Source of the DNA: Paramecium pentaurelia
Taxonomy: Eukaryota; Ciliophora; Oligohymenophorea; Peniculida; Parameciidae
DNA length: 64,000 bases
Assembly (NCBI GenBank): GCA_905183005.1
Contig: CAJJDO010000009.1
Location: forward strand, 485,891 to 549,890
Direction of reading: 5' to 3'
Part shown: positions 35,860 to 48,283 of the stretch, piece after piece
Layout: each line of letters opens with the position of its first letter
How positions within the stretch are numbered: position 1 is the stretch's first letter
Translations under genes and position numbers: made by a program
The notes under the pieces: model-generated
Seen by the model: only the letters and a program-made list of their open reading frames with translations
Databases searched by the model: none
What the model was told of the DNA's origin: nothing

Positions 35860-38800
35860 ATGAACGAATACAAAGATGATATTCATAAAACTGTTGATTA
35901 TAATGAAACTATTTATAAACAAGGAATATTTTAACCTAAAATTTCTAAATTGAATCAGAATATATAGACTTCTCAAAATACACACTTTTCATCTATGATA
36001 AATTAATATAAAAGAATACCCATATAGGAATTAGATAAATTAACTTTTATAATTCTAGACTGCGATTATAAATTGAATACAAATTAAATTAGAATATTTG
36101 GTTTAACAGATCAACAATAATCTTTAGAAATTAAGATAATAGACTATTTTCCTTATTTCTATATCCCTTTTCCTTTAAAATTAGTGAGAGATGAAAGAGA
36201 TATTGATTATTTTTTACTTTAATTTAATAATCATCTTTATAAAAATGGAATTACCACTGAAATTTAACCAATCAGATAAATTAATGTTATTGATAGTGAA
36301 ATTATTAGAAATTTTAAGGGTTAAAATTACTAAAAAGAACCTTTTTTAAAGTTAAGTTTTTAAAATGTAAGCTCTATGAAAAAAGTGGCTTAACTTTTAG
36401 AAAAAGGCTTAAATGTAAATGGATTTTAGTTTTCTAAGTAAACTTATGAAAGTAAAATAACTTATCCATTAAAATTTATGATTGACTTTAATTTAAGGGG
36501 TATGGGATGGGCAATGGCTTAAAATCTCAAAGAAGATGGAGAGAGCAATTGTTCAAAAAGTTATATAGTAAAAGCCGAAGATATTAGTCATCTTGAAGAT
36601 TAATAACATATTCCAAACTTAAGAATAATAAGTCTTGATATTTAAACTATATCTAAATTAAATATAATACTTGAATCTTCTAAAGAAATAATCGTTATTA
36701 CTTGTATAATTTAAATAAATCCAGAAAATGAAAGACGAATTGTATTTACTTAAAAATCATGCTAAGAAATAACTAATTCAATAATTTTTTAATCGCAAAA
36801 TGAAATAGATTTATTAAAATAGTTTAATTAATTTTTTCTATCTTTTGATCCTGATGTCATTACAGGATACAATCTACATGATGAATTATTGCCTTTAATT
36901 ATTCAAAGATCAAGAAATTTAGGACTTAATTGTCAATATTTGAATTATGGCAGATCAAAAAATGAAGAAAGTTTAATTTCAAATGGCAGATTTTTTAGTA
37001 CTGTAATGAGAATGAGAGAAACCAAATTCGTAGAAACAAATGGTCGAATTTAATTGGATACTTTAATTTGTATGTTAAGAGATTCAAAAATATCGTAGTA
37101 TTCACTTGGAAGTATTTATTATTCAATTTTTAATCAATAAATAGAAATTTATGATTAAGAAACTATCATCCAATTATTTGAATAAAATAATATCAAAAGA
37201 ATATCTACATATAGTTTAAGAAAATCAGAAGCTTGTTTAGAAATATTACTTTATAAAGGATGGATTTAAACTTATGCAGAAATTTCAAAAGTTACTGGAG
37301 TACCAATTGAATACATAATATAGAGAGGACAATCAATTAAAGTTTTGTCATAACTTCTTAGATAGAGTAAAAAAGATGGTTACTTAGTTCCTGATGAAAA
37401 TCATCTTAAAAAGTCAGATACTTCTAATTTAAAAGGAGCTTTAATTTTAGAACCTAAAAAAGGATTTTATAAAATACCATTAGCTCTTTTTGATTTTGTA
37501 TCTTTGTATCCAAGTATAATCATAGCATATAACATGTGTTACACAACTATAGTCAAAGATTATTCTATCAAATTAAATGAAAATGATTATCATATAATTC
37601 CAGAATTTGGACATAAATTTGTTAAATAGCATATAAAAAAGGGAATTTTACCAAAAATTTTAGAGAGTTTACTAGAAAAGAGAGCATAAACAAAATAAGA
37701 ATTAAAGTAGGAAGAAGATAAGTAAAAGAAAAATCTATTAGATGCTAGATAATAAGCTTTAAAAATAGCAGCAAATTCAATCTTTGGATTTACTGGCTGT
37801 GCTGAGCATGGATATCTACCATGTTTAGAAATTACTTAATCTATACTTAGAGTAGGAAGAGCAATTTTATAAAATGCAATATCTGTTATCAATAACAATT
37901 ATCCAAATGCTGAAATTTTATATGGAGATACAGATTCATTATTAATAAATTTTAAAATTTCAAATTTAAAGGATGTATTTAATATTGCAAATGAGGCATC
38001 AAATATAGTAACCAGTACTTTTCCAAAGCCAATTAGATTAGCATTTGAAAAAATTTACAATCCATTTTTGTTGGTATGTAAAAAACGTTATGTTGGTTTA
38101 CCTTGGAAGAATGAATTTGTAACTGATTAGATTGAGTAAAAAGGAATCTGTACAGTAAGGAGAGACAACACATAATTCTTAAAAGNTATTCACTTGGAAG
38201 TATTTATTATTCAATTTTTAATCAATAAATAGAAATTTATGATTAAGAAACTATCATCCAATTATTTGAATAAAATAATATCAAAAGAATATCTACATAT
38301 AGTTTAAGAAAATCAGAAGCTTGTTTAGAAATATTACTTTATAAAGGATGGATTTAAACTTATGCAGAAATTTCAAAAGTTACTGGAGTACCAATTGAAT
38401 ACATAATATAGAGAGGACAATCAATTAAAGTTTTGTCATAACTTCTTAGATAGAGTAAAAAAGATGGTTACTTAGTTCCTGATGAAAATCATCTTAAAAA
38501 GTCAGATACTTCTAATTTAAAAGGAGCTTTAATTTTAGAACCTAAAAAAGGATTTTATAAAATACCATTAGCTCTTTTTGATTTTGTATCTTTGTATCCA
38601 AGTATAATCATAGCATATAACATGTGTTACACAACTATAGTCAAAGATTATTCTATCAAATTAAATGAAAATGATTATCATATAATTCCAGAATTTGGAC
38701 ATAAATTTGTTAAATAGCATATAAAAAAGGGAATTTTACCAAAAATTTTAGAGAGTTTACTAGAAAAGAGAGCATAAACAAAATAAGAATTAAAGTAGGA

Positions 38801-40180
38801 AGAAGATAAGTAAAAGAAAAATCTATTAGATGCTAGATAATAAGCTTTAAAAATAGCAGCAAATTCAATCTTTGGATTTACTGGCTGTGCTGAGCATGGA
38901 TATCTACCATGTTTAGAAATTACTTAATCTATACTTAGAGTAGGAAGAGCAATTTTATAAAATGCAATATCTGTTATCAATAACAATTATCCAAATGCTG
39001 AAATTTTATATGGAGATACAGATTCATTATTAATAAATTTTAAAATTTCAAATTTAAAGGATGTATTTAATATTGCAAATGAGGCATCAAATATAGTAAC
39101 CAGTACTTTTCCAAAGCCAATTAGATTAGCATTTGAAAAAATTTACAATCCATTTTTGTTGGTATGTAAAAAACGTTATGTTGGTTTACCTTGGAAGAAT
39201 GAATTTGTAACTGATTAGATTGAGTAAAAAGGAATCTGTACAGTAAGGAGAGACAACACATAATTCTTAAAAGATATTTTGAATTAGGTTTTACATGAAA
39301 TATTAATTGAATAAAATAATAAAAGAGCAATTAAAATAGTAAAAGAAAAGATTTAAGAACTATTAAATGGAGAAGTTAATATTTCAAATTTAATAATATC
39401 AAAATCACTAGCAATAAAAATTAAAGATAATGATTTTGTTGATGAGGATTTAATAAATAAAGATGAAGAATATCATTCATATCCAGATAAATATCATGAT
39501 ATTAGTGATTTTAGAAAATAACCACATATAAAAGTTGCATAAGACAAGGTCAAAAATAAATAAATTAATACATATTAAAAAGGTGATAGAATATCTTATG
39601 TAATTGTAGAAAATATACATGGATAATAATTATCAGATAATGCCTAAGATCCGTTAGAAGCATTCAAAAATAATTATAAATTAAATATGTAGTACTACAT
39701 TAATTAAATTAAAATACCCATAATTCACATTTTAGAACATATAATCCCTAATCCAGAAGCTTTATTTAATTTATCTTAATATTCATCAACTCCTAAAAAA
39801 GTTCTTTATAATATTATAGAAAATAATAGTTCTAAAAAGGCTTTAAATAAATATTTAAAAAAGAGAATTATGTGTATAAATTGCAAAGATGAAGTTCCAA
39901 TAAATAAACCAATATGTTTTAATTGCAGATCTTAATAATCTGAAATACTATTTAAGATATCACATGTATAATATAAATTATATTATTTTAGCAATTAATT
40001 AATTCTCAAAATCGTTTTTAGAAATACCATATGATCTGCCAATAATGTTAATAAAGTTAATTTGATTAAGTAATTTGTAAAAATGAGGAATGTCATATTT
40101 ACTATAAAAGAAATTAGGAATAAATAATACTATAGAACACTTGGGATAAATATGAATAAATATTTCATTGTGAGTGGTGA
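35860..40180 (+). CDS. POLD1: DNA polymerase delta catalytic subunit (split by an assembly duplication)
   Basis: Family B replicative polymerase. Polymerase motifs are intact: A, DFVSLYPSIIIAYN (about residues 545-558); B, ANSIFGFTG (about 638); C, YGDTDS (688-693). Delta-type neighbours are VPIEYIIQRGQSIKVLSQLL and LPCLEITQSI. Two C-terminal cysteine clusters are present (CINCKDEVP...CFNC; CQQC...CKNEEC), the second completed by a 26-nt intron. Deleting one copy of the 1,087-bp duplication plus the N leaves 1,069 codons, the size expected for POLD1. The ExoI motif reads LDIQ instead of DIE. Without collapsing the repeat the frame breaks at 38186. Confidence 0.92.
37099..38185. repeat. First copy of an exact 1,087-bp duplication inside the polymerase gene
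   Basis: Identical as far as I could read to 38187-39273, separated by one N. It covers the polymerase palm motifs A, B and C. Confidence 0.95.
38186..38186. other. Single N: contig junction
   Basis: One ambiguous base between the two copies of the 1,087-bp repeat. Repeat plus N is 1,088 nt, not a multiple of three, so it shifts the frame. Confidence 0.95.
38187..39273. repeat. Second copy of the 1,087-bp duplication (likely unmerged overlap)
   Basis: Repeats 37099-38185 and then continues with unique sequence, which completes the polymerase C-terminus (DILNQVLHEILIEQ onward). Confidence 0.95.
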
Positions 40181-40278
40181 TTAAATAGTTAGATATTATT
40201 AAAATGAACAAAATTATACAATATGTATTTATATTAAAGTAGTAATGGATGTAATTAATGTAATATATATACAACATT

Positions 40279-41254
40279 TCAAGCATATTTATGACAAGCT
40301 CTTCTTAAATTTTCATAGGTATATAATTAAAATATATTGACAAATACACTTCTAAGAACAGTTATTTTAAATCCTTTGTAGAATTATAAGATTCCTCCTT
40401 ATAAATAAATTTATTTTCCTATATTTAAAACACTAATTTAATTAAACTAATACTTCTAATTGTCAACTTAATATCTTGTTTTTATGATATCTAATGGATA
40501 ACTGATAACCCAATATCCAAATCCTGCTGCAATGCTAGCTACAAATATTCCAGTCTAAGATGCTTCATTTCTTGATTTACCTTCAGGTGTAAAGAAATGT
40601 AAAGTTTCTGAATGAGCTAAAAAAAATGAACCACATCCAACAAAATCCCTTATTATTTACAATAAAGATCCCCTGAAAATTATATAAAGATTATATACTT
40701 ATATATTTATTTAATTCCTTATTTTCTAATTGTTTCAAATAAAATAAACAATGGACCTCTCACTTTTTACCCTTTTAGAATTTCCTGTTTTTAAGATTAA
40801 ATTTTTGTATATTCAAATGGAATAGCAAATAAATCACTACATATACCCTATATTCATATTTATTACTTACAGCTGTTGAACCTGCTAGAAATGTTTAATA
40901 TAATGGTAAATAACTATTTCTAGGCAAATTATCGTATTTTTCAAATTATCTTCTAATTTACTCATAAGTAGTGAAATAAATTGATCCTGCAAATACACTG
41001 TTCAATAGTTAAATAGATACCCCTATTTTCATATCATCCTTTTAATATACTACCTCTATACAATGCTTTGATGCCCTCCATTTAAATTATTTTTATTATT
41101 GATTACATTGTACTCTATTTAGTCTGTTATAGTTGCATTCTAGTTTTAATAAAATCCATTGGGTAACCAACCATTGTATTTACACAACCTAAACTTTAAA
41201 AAATGATATACTGGAAACTATTCCAACAAAAAGATCGATTCCAATATTCTTCAT
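40279..41254 (-). CDS. Mitochondrial carrier family transporter
   Basis: Three-fold carrier signature: YPMDFIKTRMQ in repeat 1, a degenerate IPFEYTKIQSQ in repeat 2 and YPLDIIKTRYQ in repeat 3. Each PxD/E-x-x-(K/R) turn is followed by the usual matrix helix (for example MEGIKALYRG). Introns of 23, 31 and 23 nt are clear, with at least one more near 40690. The family exchanges metabolites across the mitochondrial inner membrane. The substrate cannot be read from this sequence. It converges on the polymerase gene with 98 bp between stops. Confidence 0.88.
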
Positions 41255-41310
41255 CTTGCTTAAATTTAAAAAGAAGTTATTATGATTTATATAAATGATA
41301 AAAAAGTAAA

Positions 41311-42151
41311 TCATTTTTTATTAATTAATAAGGCATATGTTCTAACATTCTAATCGACCTAAATTTGATCTGGAAATACTTCATTTGATATACTCTCAGA
41401 AAAAAATGAATTCTGAATCAAACCTACCCTCATTTAATTATAAAATTAATCTAAAAATATCTATTCAGCTTTGAGATCTGTTTCTTAAAGGCCTTTAGAT
41501 ACCTCAAGATCTCCTAAATATTTTATACATTCTATCAAAAATTAAATAAAGTCGTATATTGGTCCTATTATCTCCTTATTACTTTTATCGATATTTTTGA
41601 TCAAAAACGTTGAAATTAAATGATTCTGCCTCCATTTAAAATATTCCTCATTCCACCATTATAATTTCTTTTAAATTAAAGTATTTACAATAATAAGGCA
41701 TTCTATAGAAGTCTAATATTATCATTTTCTTTACTTAAACTAACTAATTTTGGAATGATTAAAATAATTCAACCTTTGCTTCATTAAATGTTATTGAACA
41801 TTCTAGTACTTTTTGTGTTAGAAACAACAATTTCTCAAAAATCTATATTAATTATAAGGCAGCATCTGTTTAAGGATTCAAACTTCTTATCAATATTGGC
41901 ATTTTACTATTCAAAAAACTTTAAATTTCCTTAACCACAACCCAAGTCTTTCCTTCCTCAATGAATTTATAGTTTTTGATATGTTTTCTTAGTAATAGCG
42001 ATATATCTGGATATTTAAGAAGTTCTAAATCTATTTAATCAAAATATTAAATGTGGCTCATAATGCTTGTAAAAACTACAACCTATTCTGACTCATATCC
42101 AGTTTGTTTTTATGAATTATCTGTTTAACTTTTCTTTTAACATATGCCCAT
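41311..42151 (-). CDS. Uncharacterised protein with possible N-terminal acylation signal
   Basis: About 272 residues after one 22-nt intron (273 codons). The N-terminus MGICQKKSQTD fits the consensus for N-myristoylation at Gly2, with Cys4 available for palmitoylation, so membrane tethering is plausible. The rest is alpha-helical, with Leu/Ile-rich helices such as ELLKYPDISLLLRKHIKN and PIYDFIQFLIECIKYLGDLE. No known domain is recognised. Its stop lies 57 bp from the start of the carrier gene, both on the minus strand. Confidence 0.65.
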
Positions 42152-43048
42152 ACTATCTTGTTAATAATAAGAATTGATATTTCTAAATTTATTAAAATTA
42201 ATAAAACGTTTGTTTTTTCTAATTAAAAAAAACTATAAGAATCATGTTTCATCATTTTCTCATCTTCTAACTATTAACACCAGATAATCTTATAATCTTG
42301 CATTTACAGAAATTATTTATATATACTTGTTCAATTAATTTAATGAAATCTTTTAAAAATAGTATTACAATAGTAGTAATCAAAATCAACACTAAATCAA
42401 CTTAAATGTTTATGGAAAATTATTGAAATGATTTATCTGGAGAAGTATATAATATATTCTAATCTTTAATAAAACATTAAATTATCAATCCATGCAGATA
42501 AACATTAATATACTAATCAATGATTATTTATATTAATGTATAGCATTATTATATTTTTATTGTCTTGTTTATTAATAGTTTTATAAATTAGAAAATAACA
42601 TTTTTATTTGTCTTTTCTTATTGATATTTTGTAAATTGTTAATTATTTACTTTAGTTATTTTTAAAAAGTAATCCTTATTTATAAAGGTTTTTGTTCTTA
42701 TTTTTATTTGCTAAATATATCAACTACTACTTTTTTTGTTGATAAATTTGATGTAATTTCAGATAATGATTCATACTGAAATTAGTGTAAATCTTTTTGT
42801 TTAAATTTAATAGTTTCTTTCATTTCAAGATTACTCTTATTTATTAACTCCTAAGGAATTAAAAAATAGAGTAAATATTTCTAATTGGATTTTTGAATGA
42901 ATTAAAACAATTTTTAGTTAATTTTATTTGTTTAATTTATTTATACTATAAATTTAGTTTCCCTAAAATATTTTTAAATAAGTAGATATGGACAGAAATA
43001 ATAATTTGGAAAATATTATAAAATTATTTATTGATATTTTAAATGGAA
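42152..43048. other. Intergenic region, nothing recognised
   Basis: About 900 bp of AT-rich sequence without sustained open frames. It holds the promoter of the preceding minus-strand gene and the 3' region of enkurin. Confidence 0.55.
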
Positions 43049-43956
43049 TCATTTTTATGTATCAACAAATACATAATTTTTGTTTAATTTTTCAATATCT
43101 TTTTCTAATTAGGCTAATTCTTTTTCACATTACTCTTTCCTTGTAATAGTCATAATTAGATTTACTTTCTTTTCAAACCAACAGTATCAATCATTCTGAT
43201 ATGAGTAATTGATTAATACTCTTTATTGACTGACTCCCATTTCTTTTTAAGTCCTTCTTTTAATTATTATACTTCTTCCTAAGATAAAAGATATTTTTGT
43301 TTATCCATTTCTTCTGCCTCACTTATATGCATGTTTCTAATGATTTGATATTCACTTGCTATGCTTTATTTAATTTTTGTTAAATAATCTGGAACTTTTC
43401 CATAATCATTTTTTTATGTCCAAGGAACATCTTCAACAATTTATTTGGGTGCTGATAAGATATTTTCAACAGCATTCGTAATTATAAAGTTTTTATTTGA
43501 TTTTAAGCCATGTATTGGTTTCTCATCTTTTTTTGGTACTTATGGTTTAATCGAAGGAGGATATTTATAAGATTGAACTAAATTTAAATAATGCTATAAT
43601 ACTGTCAGGTAATTAATTTGATCCCATGGTTCCAGTGTTCTTTAATCTGAACATAGTTGTATCAGGTTTATATGAACCTATCTCATCATTTATTTGATTT
43701 TACCTTTGGGTCTACCTAAAGAGTTAGATTGTCCTTTGTGAGAATGAGGACCTTTTACTAATTCATAATCTCCATTTATATTGTTAATCTTAAAAGATAA
43801 TATATATATAAGTACTTTTGGTCTGCTTGTTGTGTGATTATTAAAAGTGCTAGCAGTAGGAACAAGATTTGAAGGATATGCAGATCTATACATAGGTTCT
43901 TTAGGTGGAGGAACATATTCTTTTGGTATTAAATTGTATATGCTCTCTTGTTACAT
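43049..43956 (-). CDS. ENKUR: Enkurin
   Basis: 267 residues after four introns (27, 26, 25 and 26 nt; 268 codons). It opens with QESIYNLIPKEYVPPPKE, the characteristic enkurin start, followed by a linker with NKNFIITNAVENI. It ends in an enkurin domain: YGKVPDYLTKIK, EAEEMDKQKYLLSQEEVQQL, GLKKKWESVNKEYQS and a final LEKDIEKLNKNYVFVD. Enkurin is a ciliary and sperm-tail protein, a microtubule inner protein of doublets, first described as a TRPC and calmodulin partner. No IQ motif was checked in detail. Confidence 0.93.
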
Positions 43957-43981
43957 ATTTTTAATTTAATTTAAAATTATA

Positions 43982-44608
43982 TCATTAATCTTAACTTTCT
44001 AAAAATTGATCTGGTTCATCATCTTATTAAACCTCACTTATATTATTAAGTAACTAACTCATTTTATGATTCTAAATTACAAATTATAATATTACATTAG
44101 TAAGAAACATTTTAAGATCTTCTCCAATCTATCTTAAACGTAAAGCTGTATATGTAAATACTTCTGATCGATCAATTTTTTTGCTTAGAATTTCAGCAAA
44201 GATTAATTTAAATGATTGTTCTAAACCAGTATCAGAGAGATACTTTTAAAATTATTTAATTTAAGCTTCATTTGAAGGAATTGTAACTTCTTCAATCATT
44301 AGACTCATTTCACATATATTAAATTTTAAGGTTTAAGTTGTATTTAACATAGTCAACAATTATTCCCATTTAGTCTTAATTTCAGTAATTAATTAATCTT
44401 TGTTCTCTCCTTTCCAAAGATGTATTGAAAATGTGATTTCTGATTATGTTTATTTAACATTAAAATTCTAATCCCATTTAGCAATAGTAATAGTATCCAT
44501 ATCAACCTTTGTTTGATATACTTAATCACCTTCAGATAATTTGCAGTATATATCTTACTTATTTTTATTGTTAGGGAAGGTAACACTCAAAATTGAAATT
44601 TTATACAT
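43982..44608 (-). CDS. C2-like domain protein, uncharacterised
   Basis: About 200 residues after a 24-nt intron (201 codons). The first 75 residues alternate short hydrophobic and polar strands (MYKISILSVTFPNN, YCKLSEGDQVYQTKVD, ITFSIHLWKG), as in C2 or PH-type beta sandwiches, though no calcium-binding aspartate set is clear. The remainder is helical and ends in an acidic Gln-rich tail. It sits head-to-head with the WD40 gene, 14 bp apart, and 25 bp behind enkurin. Confidence 0.6.
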
Positions 44609-44622
44609 TAAATATATAAATT

Positions 44623-45812
44623 ATGGAAGGTTATAATATTGAATTAGTGAAATCTAAATAATTCTAAGATCTTGATATTGATGCATGGAGAATGAACACT
44701 TTAATATTAGATCTTAAAAGATAATTACTTGTTCTTGGATGCACAAATAATTTACTATTTTTTTCAATCACAGGACTAAAATTAAAATAACTAAAACCTA
44801 TATTTATTGAGTAAAATGATATGATCAATTAAATAAAATAATATGATCATCTCCTATTTGCCATTACTATGAATTCATACATATATATTTATGATCTAGA
44901 TAATATTTTAATCAAACCAATTAAATTGTAAGGTCTCTATGAAGTAACATATTATTTTAATTACAGAAAATTTAAGATTGTTCCATTTGGAGCATAGATA
45001 TATGCCATTAATATTTGGCTGTAGGTTCAAATTCTCATATTATCTCATTGTGGTCTAGAAAACTACTCAATTTTGATAAACCTGATCATAAATATTGGGA
45101 TGATCGTGAAATCAGAGTCAAATTCAATAAGTAAGATTTAATGAGAACAGATATTGAATTTCCAATTAGATATGTATAATATATTTAAAATATTTCGTTA
45201 GAGTATTTAAAACCATAAACACAATATACCATGTGTTTCATTTTCCCCTTGCTGTTAATTCTTAGCTTCTGGAAGTATTGATGGAGGTTTAAGAATATAT
45301 TTAGTAGAAAATGGAACACAATTATATTCAATTATCTTTTCAGAATGGGTTTGGTGTATTTCTTGGATTTAATTAAATGATTAAACTAAAATCATTTTTA
45401 ATTCTGAAATTGATTAATTATCCTAATATAATATAGTTGCAGGATTTAAAGATTCAATTAAACTATGTTAAATTATAAATCAAGAACTTAAAGTAGTAGA
45501 GGATGATTTCTATAAAAATTCTTCTTCTTTAGGACAAAGATTTTAGAGGCTTTAATATATATAAGATTTGAATCTAATTTTAGCATGTATAATTTTAAAT
45601 GATTTATTATAGTCCCATAACATGATAAACAATTTTGTTTAATAGAATCATATAATTTAGATAGAATTATTAAAAATCAAGATCTTACTATTAAATTACC
45701 TGCAGAAAATTTAATCTCAGCAGATATTTAATAAATAAAGGATAGTTATGAAGCTATTATAGCAGTTTTAACTTGGTAAAAAAATATTAAACTTTATAAA
45801 CTTAAAGTATGA
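44623..45812 (+). CDS. WD40-repeat protein
   Basis: About 370 residues after introns of 23, 28 and 26 nt (371 codons). WD-type blades are visible: CSIWSIDICHQYLAVGSNSH with IISLWSRK, and HKHNIPCVSFSPCCQFLASG with SIDGGLRIY. The last blade ends KNIKLYKLKV. The repeats are divergent and few have a canonical WD pair. It is a beta-propeller scaffold of unknown partner. It could belong to the ciliary or trafficking WD families, but nothing in the sequence decides this. Confidence 0.75.
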
Positions 45813-46063
45813 AGATAAATCAATACCTAATATAATATTAACAAAGTAATTGAATTTATAATAAAATATATATTTATTTAATGAAATATTTAAATAGTAT
45901 ATTCAAATTTATGGATTCTTGATAATAATTAGAAAATAAGAACATCTTCAATGGATCCTTTAAAGTACTAATCTTTTGATTTTATTAGACTTTAATATGT
46001 ATAATGTGTTAAAAAGTATACATTAATATTTAAAACTGTTTATAATATATTTAATATAAATTT

Positions 46064-46593
46064 ATGGATAGTAAGTAAAATAAATAGAAACCTCATAAAA
46101 CTAAGACTATGTCAAATAAGGAAATTTATAGAATACTAGCATTCGAGTTCCAATAGTAGGATTCATTGGGAATTAAAATTGATTTAATTGCAGAAATGGT
46201 TAGTTCTTTATTCTATCCAAATGATTAAAATGGAGAAGCAAAACAGAATTTCAAAAATTTGATAACTTAATCATTTAAAAGCCATTGTTATAAGGATGAG
46301 ATAAATGAAGAATCATTTTGTAATGCTATGAATTCTGTTGAAAAATATATAAATGAAGAAACTACAGATAGATTTCTATAAAAGATATTTAAAAGACATG
46401 ATGCTGATAAAGATGGATTTTTAGATTAATAAGGTAATATAATTTAATGTATATGTTAGAATTTATATTTTTAATGAAAAATTATAAAGATAGTCATTTA
46501 ACTGAAGCAGATATGTTAGCTATATATAATAGAATGTCATAAGGTGATCCTAAAGGAGTTAGTTATGATAATTTCAAAAAATATTCATTGTGA
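46064..46593 (+). CDS. EF-hand calcium-binding protein (small)
   Basis: 167 residues after a 26-nt intron (168 codons). The clear EF-hand loop DADKDGFLDQQEF is split by the intron just before its final glutamate. The upstream and downstream helices (FLQKIFKRH, MLAIYNRMSQ) suggest a paired, degenerate hand. The N-terminus is basic. Probably a calcium sensor of the calmodulin superfamily. Its stop is 20 bp before the next ATG on the same strand. Confidence 0.78.
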
Positions 46594-46612
46594 TTTAAAA
46601 TTAATAAAATTT

Positions 46613-48233
46613 ATGAATTATAAGGATTTCTTAGAAATTAGTGCATAATTTAGTTTAGGAGGTTTAATAACTGAATAAGCTCATCCCAATACTGTAGGTT
46701 TATCAGAATTTGCTAAAAATGATTTAAAAACTGGAATATAAAGAATGAAAGACTTAGATATGTATGTTTTTGATGTATTGATGAATAAATTGGATTAATT
46801 GGAACATATGAATAAGATGGTTTTGGAAACATGGTCTAAAGGTAATAGAGTGTTTATATGTGGATGTGGATCTACAGGAAGATTAGCATTAACATTGGAA
46901 ACTCTTTATAGATAAATTACAAAACAAACTAATGTAATATCTTTTATGGCAGGAGGAGATGTTGCTATTATAGCATCAGTAGAAGATTTTGAAGATCATC
47001 CAGAATTTGGAGCTTAGTAATTAAATGAATTAGGTTTTAAAGAAGGAGATTTATTAATATCATCAACAGAAGGAGGAGAAACTCCATGGGTAATAGGAGC
47101 TGCTTAGGAAGCTAGTAAAATTGGCAAACCATTTTTCTTATATTGTAATCCAGATGAAGTATTGACAGTCTAAAGAAGTTAAGAAGTATTTAATAATCAA
47201 AACATTAATAAAATAAATCTCACTGTTGGTCACTAAGCTATAACTGGAAGTACTAGAATGCAATGTTCTACTGTTTTAACTTATGCCATAGGATTAGCCA
47301 TATTATGTAAAGAAAACTTTATTGATTATGCTACAAATTCAATCAAAAATGTTAGACAATATTATGAATCTATTGATGCTTATCAATTTATTGCAAAATT
47401 CATAGAATTAGAAGCAGACTGCTATATGAGGAAAGAATATGTATTCTATAGATCTAAACCAAATATTGCTATTAACATTTTAACTGATACAACTGAAAGG
47501 TTCATAATAATCTAATAAATTTAAGATGTCCAACATTTAGTTTACATCCTTTTGAGAGTATATTAGATAATCCAATAAATCCAAGCTGGTCTTATTTTGT
47601 TATGGATGTTATTGAAGGAAATAATAATAATTCATTAGAAACTTGGGAATAATTGCTATATGGTAGACAACCAAGGGCATTGTCATCAAATTATTGGCAT
47701 AAATATTAACATAAAGTTGGTTTAGAAAAATGTAAATTTTTTGATTGTAATATTTTATAGTACTATCTCATGATATTAGTTAGGATTAAATAGAGAGAAG
47801 AATTAAATATGCTGGAGGAAATCATAATTAATTTAGAATTGTTTATGATTAAGACAAATTAGAGATGTCATGGGAATTTCTGTCACCAAAATAAGAGTAA
47901 ATACATTTTGAAAAGATTAATGCTATTAATGATGTTTTAGGTTAAAATATTGTACTTAAATGTCTTATTAATATTCATTCAACTTTATTAATGGGTAGAA
48001 TATAAAGATATCAAAGTAATATTATGATATTTGTTCGACCAACTAATAATAAATTAATTGATAGAGCAATAAGATATGTTCTATATTTATTGAAATAGAA
48101 TAATATTGTTAATGAAAATATTACCTATGCTTTGGTATGTGAAAATCTATTTTAAGAAATTAAAACTTTAGTTTATGGAGAATCTATTGTAATAAAAACA
48201 TTTGAGAGAGTGAAGAATTTATTTTCTTTATGA
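46613..48233 (+). CDS. Double-SIS-domain protein (GCKR / MurNAc-6-P etherase-like)
   Basis: About 521 residues after 26-nt and 29-nt introns (522 codons). Sugar-phosphate-binding SIS motifs are present: FICGCGSTGRLALTLE, then SSTEGGETPWVIGAA, and AITGSTRMQCSTVLTYAIG, which matches the TGSTRMK signature of MurQ etherases and glucokinase regulatory protein. A second, divergent SIS half follows (WEQLLYGRQPRAL onward). In bacteria the family cleaves the lactyl ether of MurNAc-6-phosphate. In animals it regulates glucokinase. Which applies here is open, and recycling of bacterial prey wall sugars is one idea. Confidence 0.82.
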
Positions 48234-48283
48234 AATTTAAATATTTTTATATTATTTGCCGCAATATTTTAAATTATATTTTT

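Noticed and set aside
38187..40180. Second, separate polymerase gene
   Set aside because: It begins exactly at a single N with an exact repeat of the preceding sequence. One gene with an unmerged overlap explains it better.
47258..47515. 85-codon plus-strand frame open under the standard code
   Set aside because: It is simply an internal, TAA-free part of the SIS-domain gene, not a separate gene.
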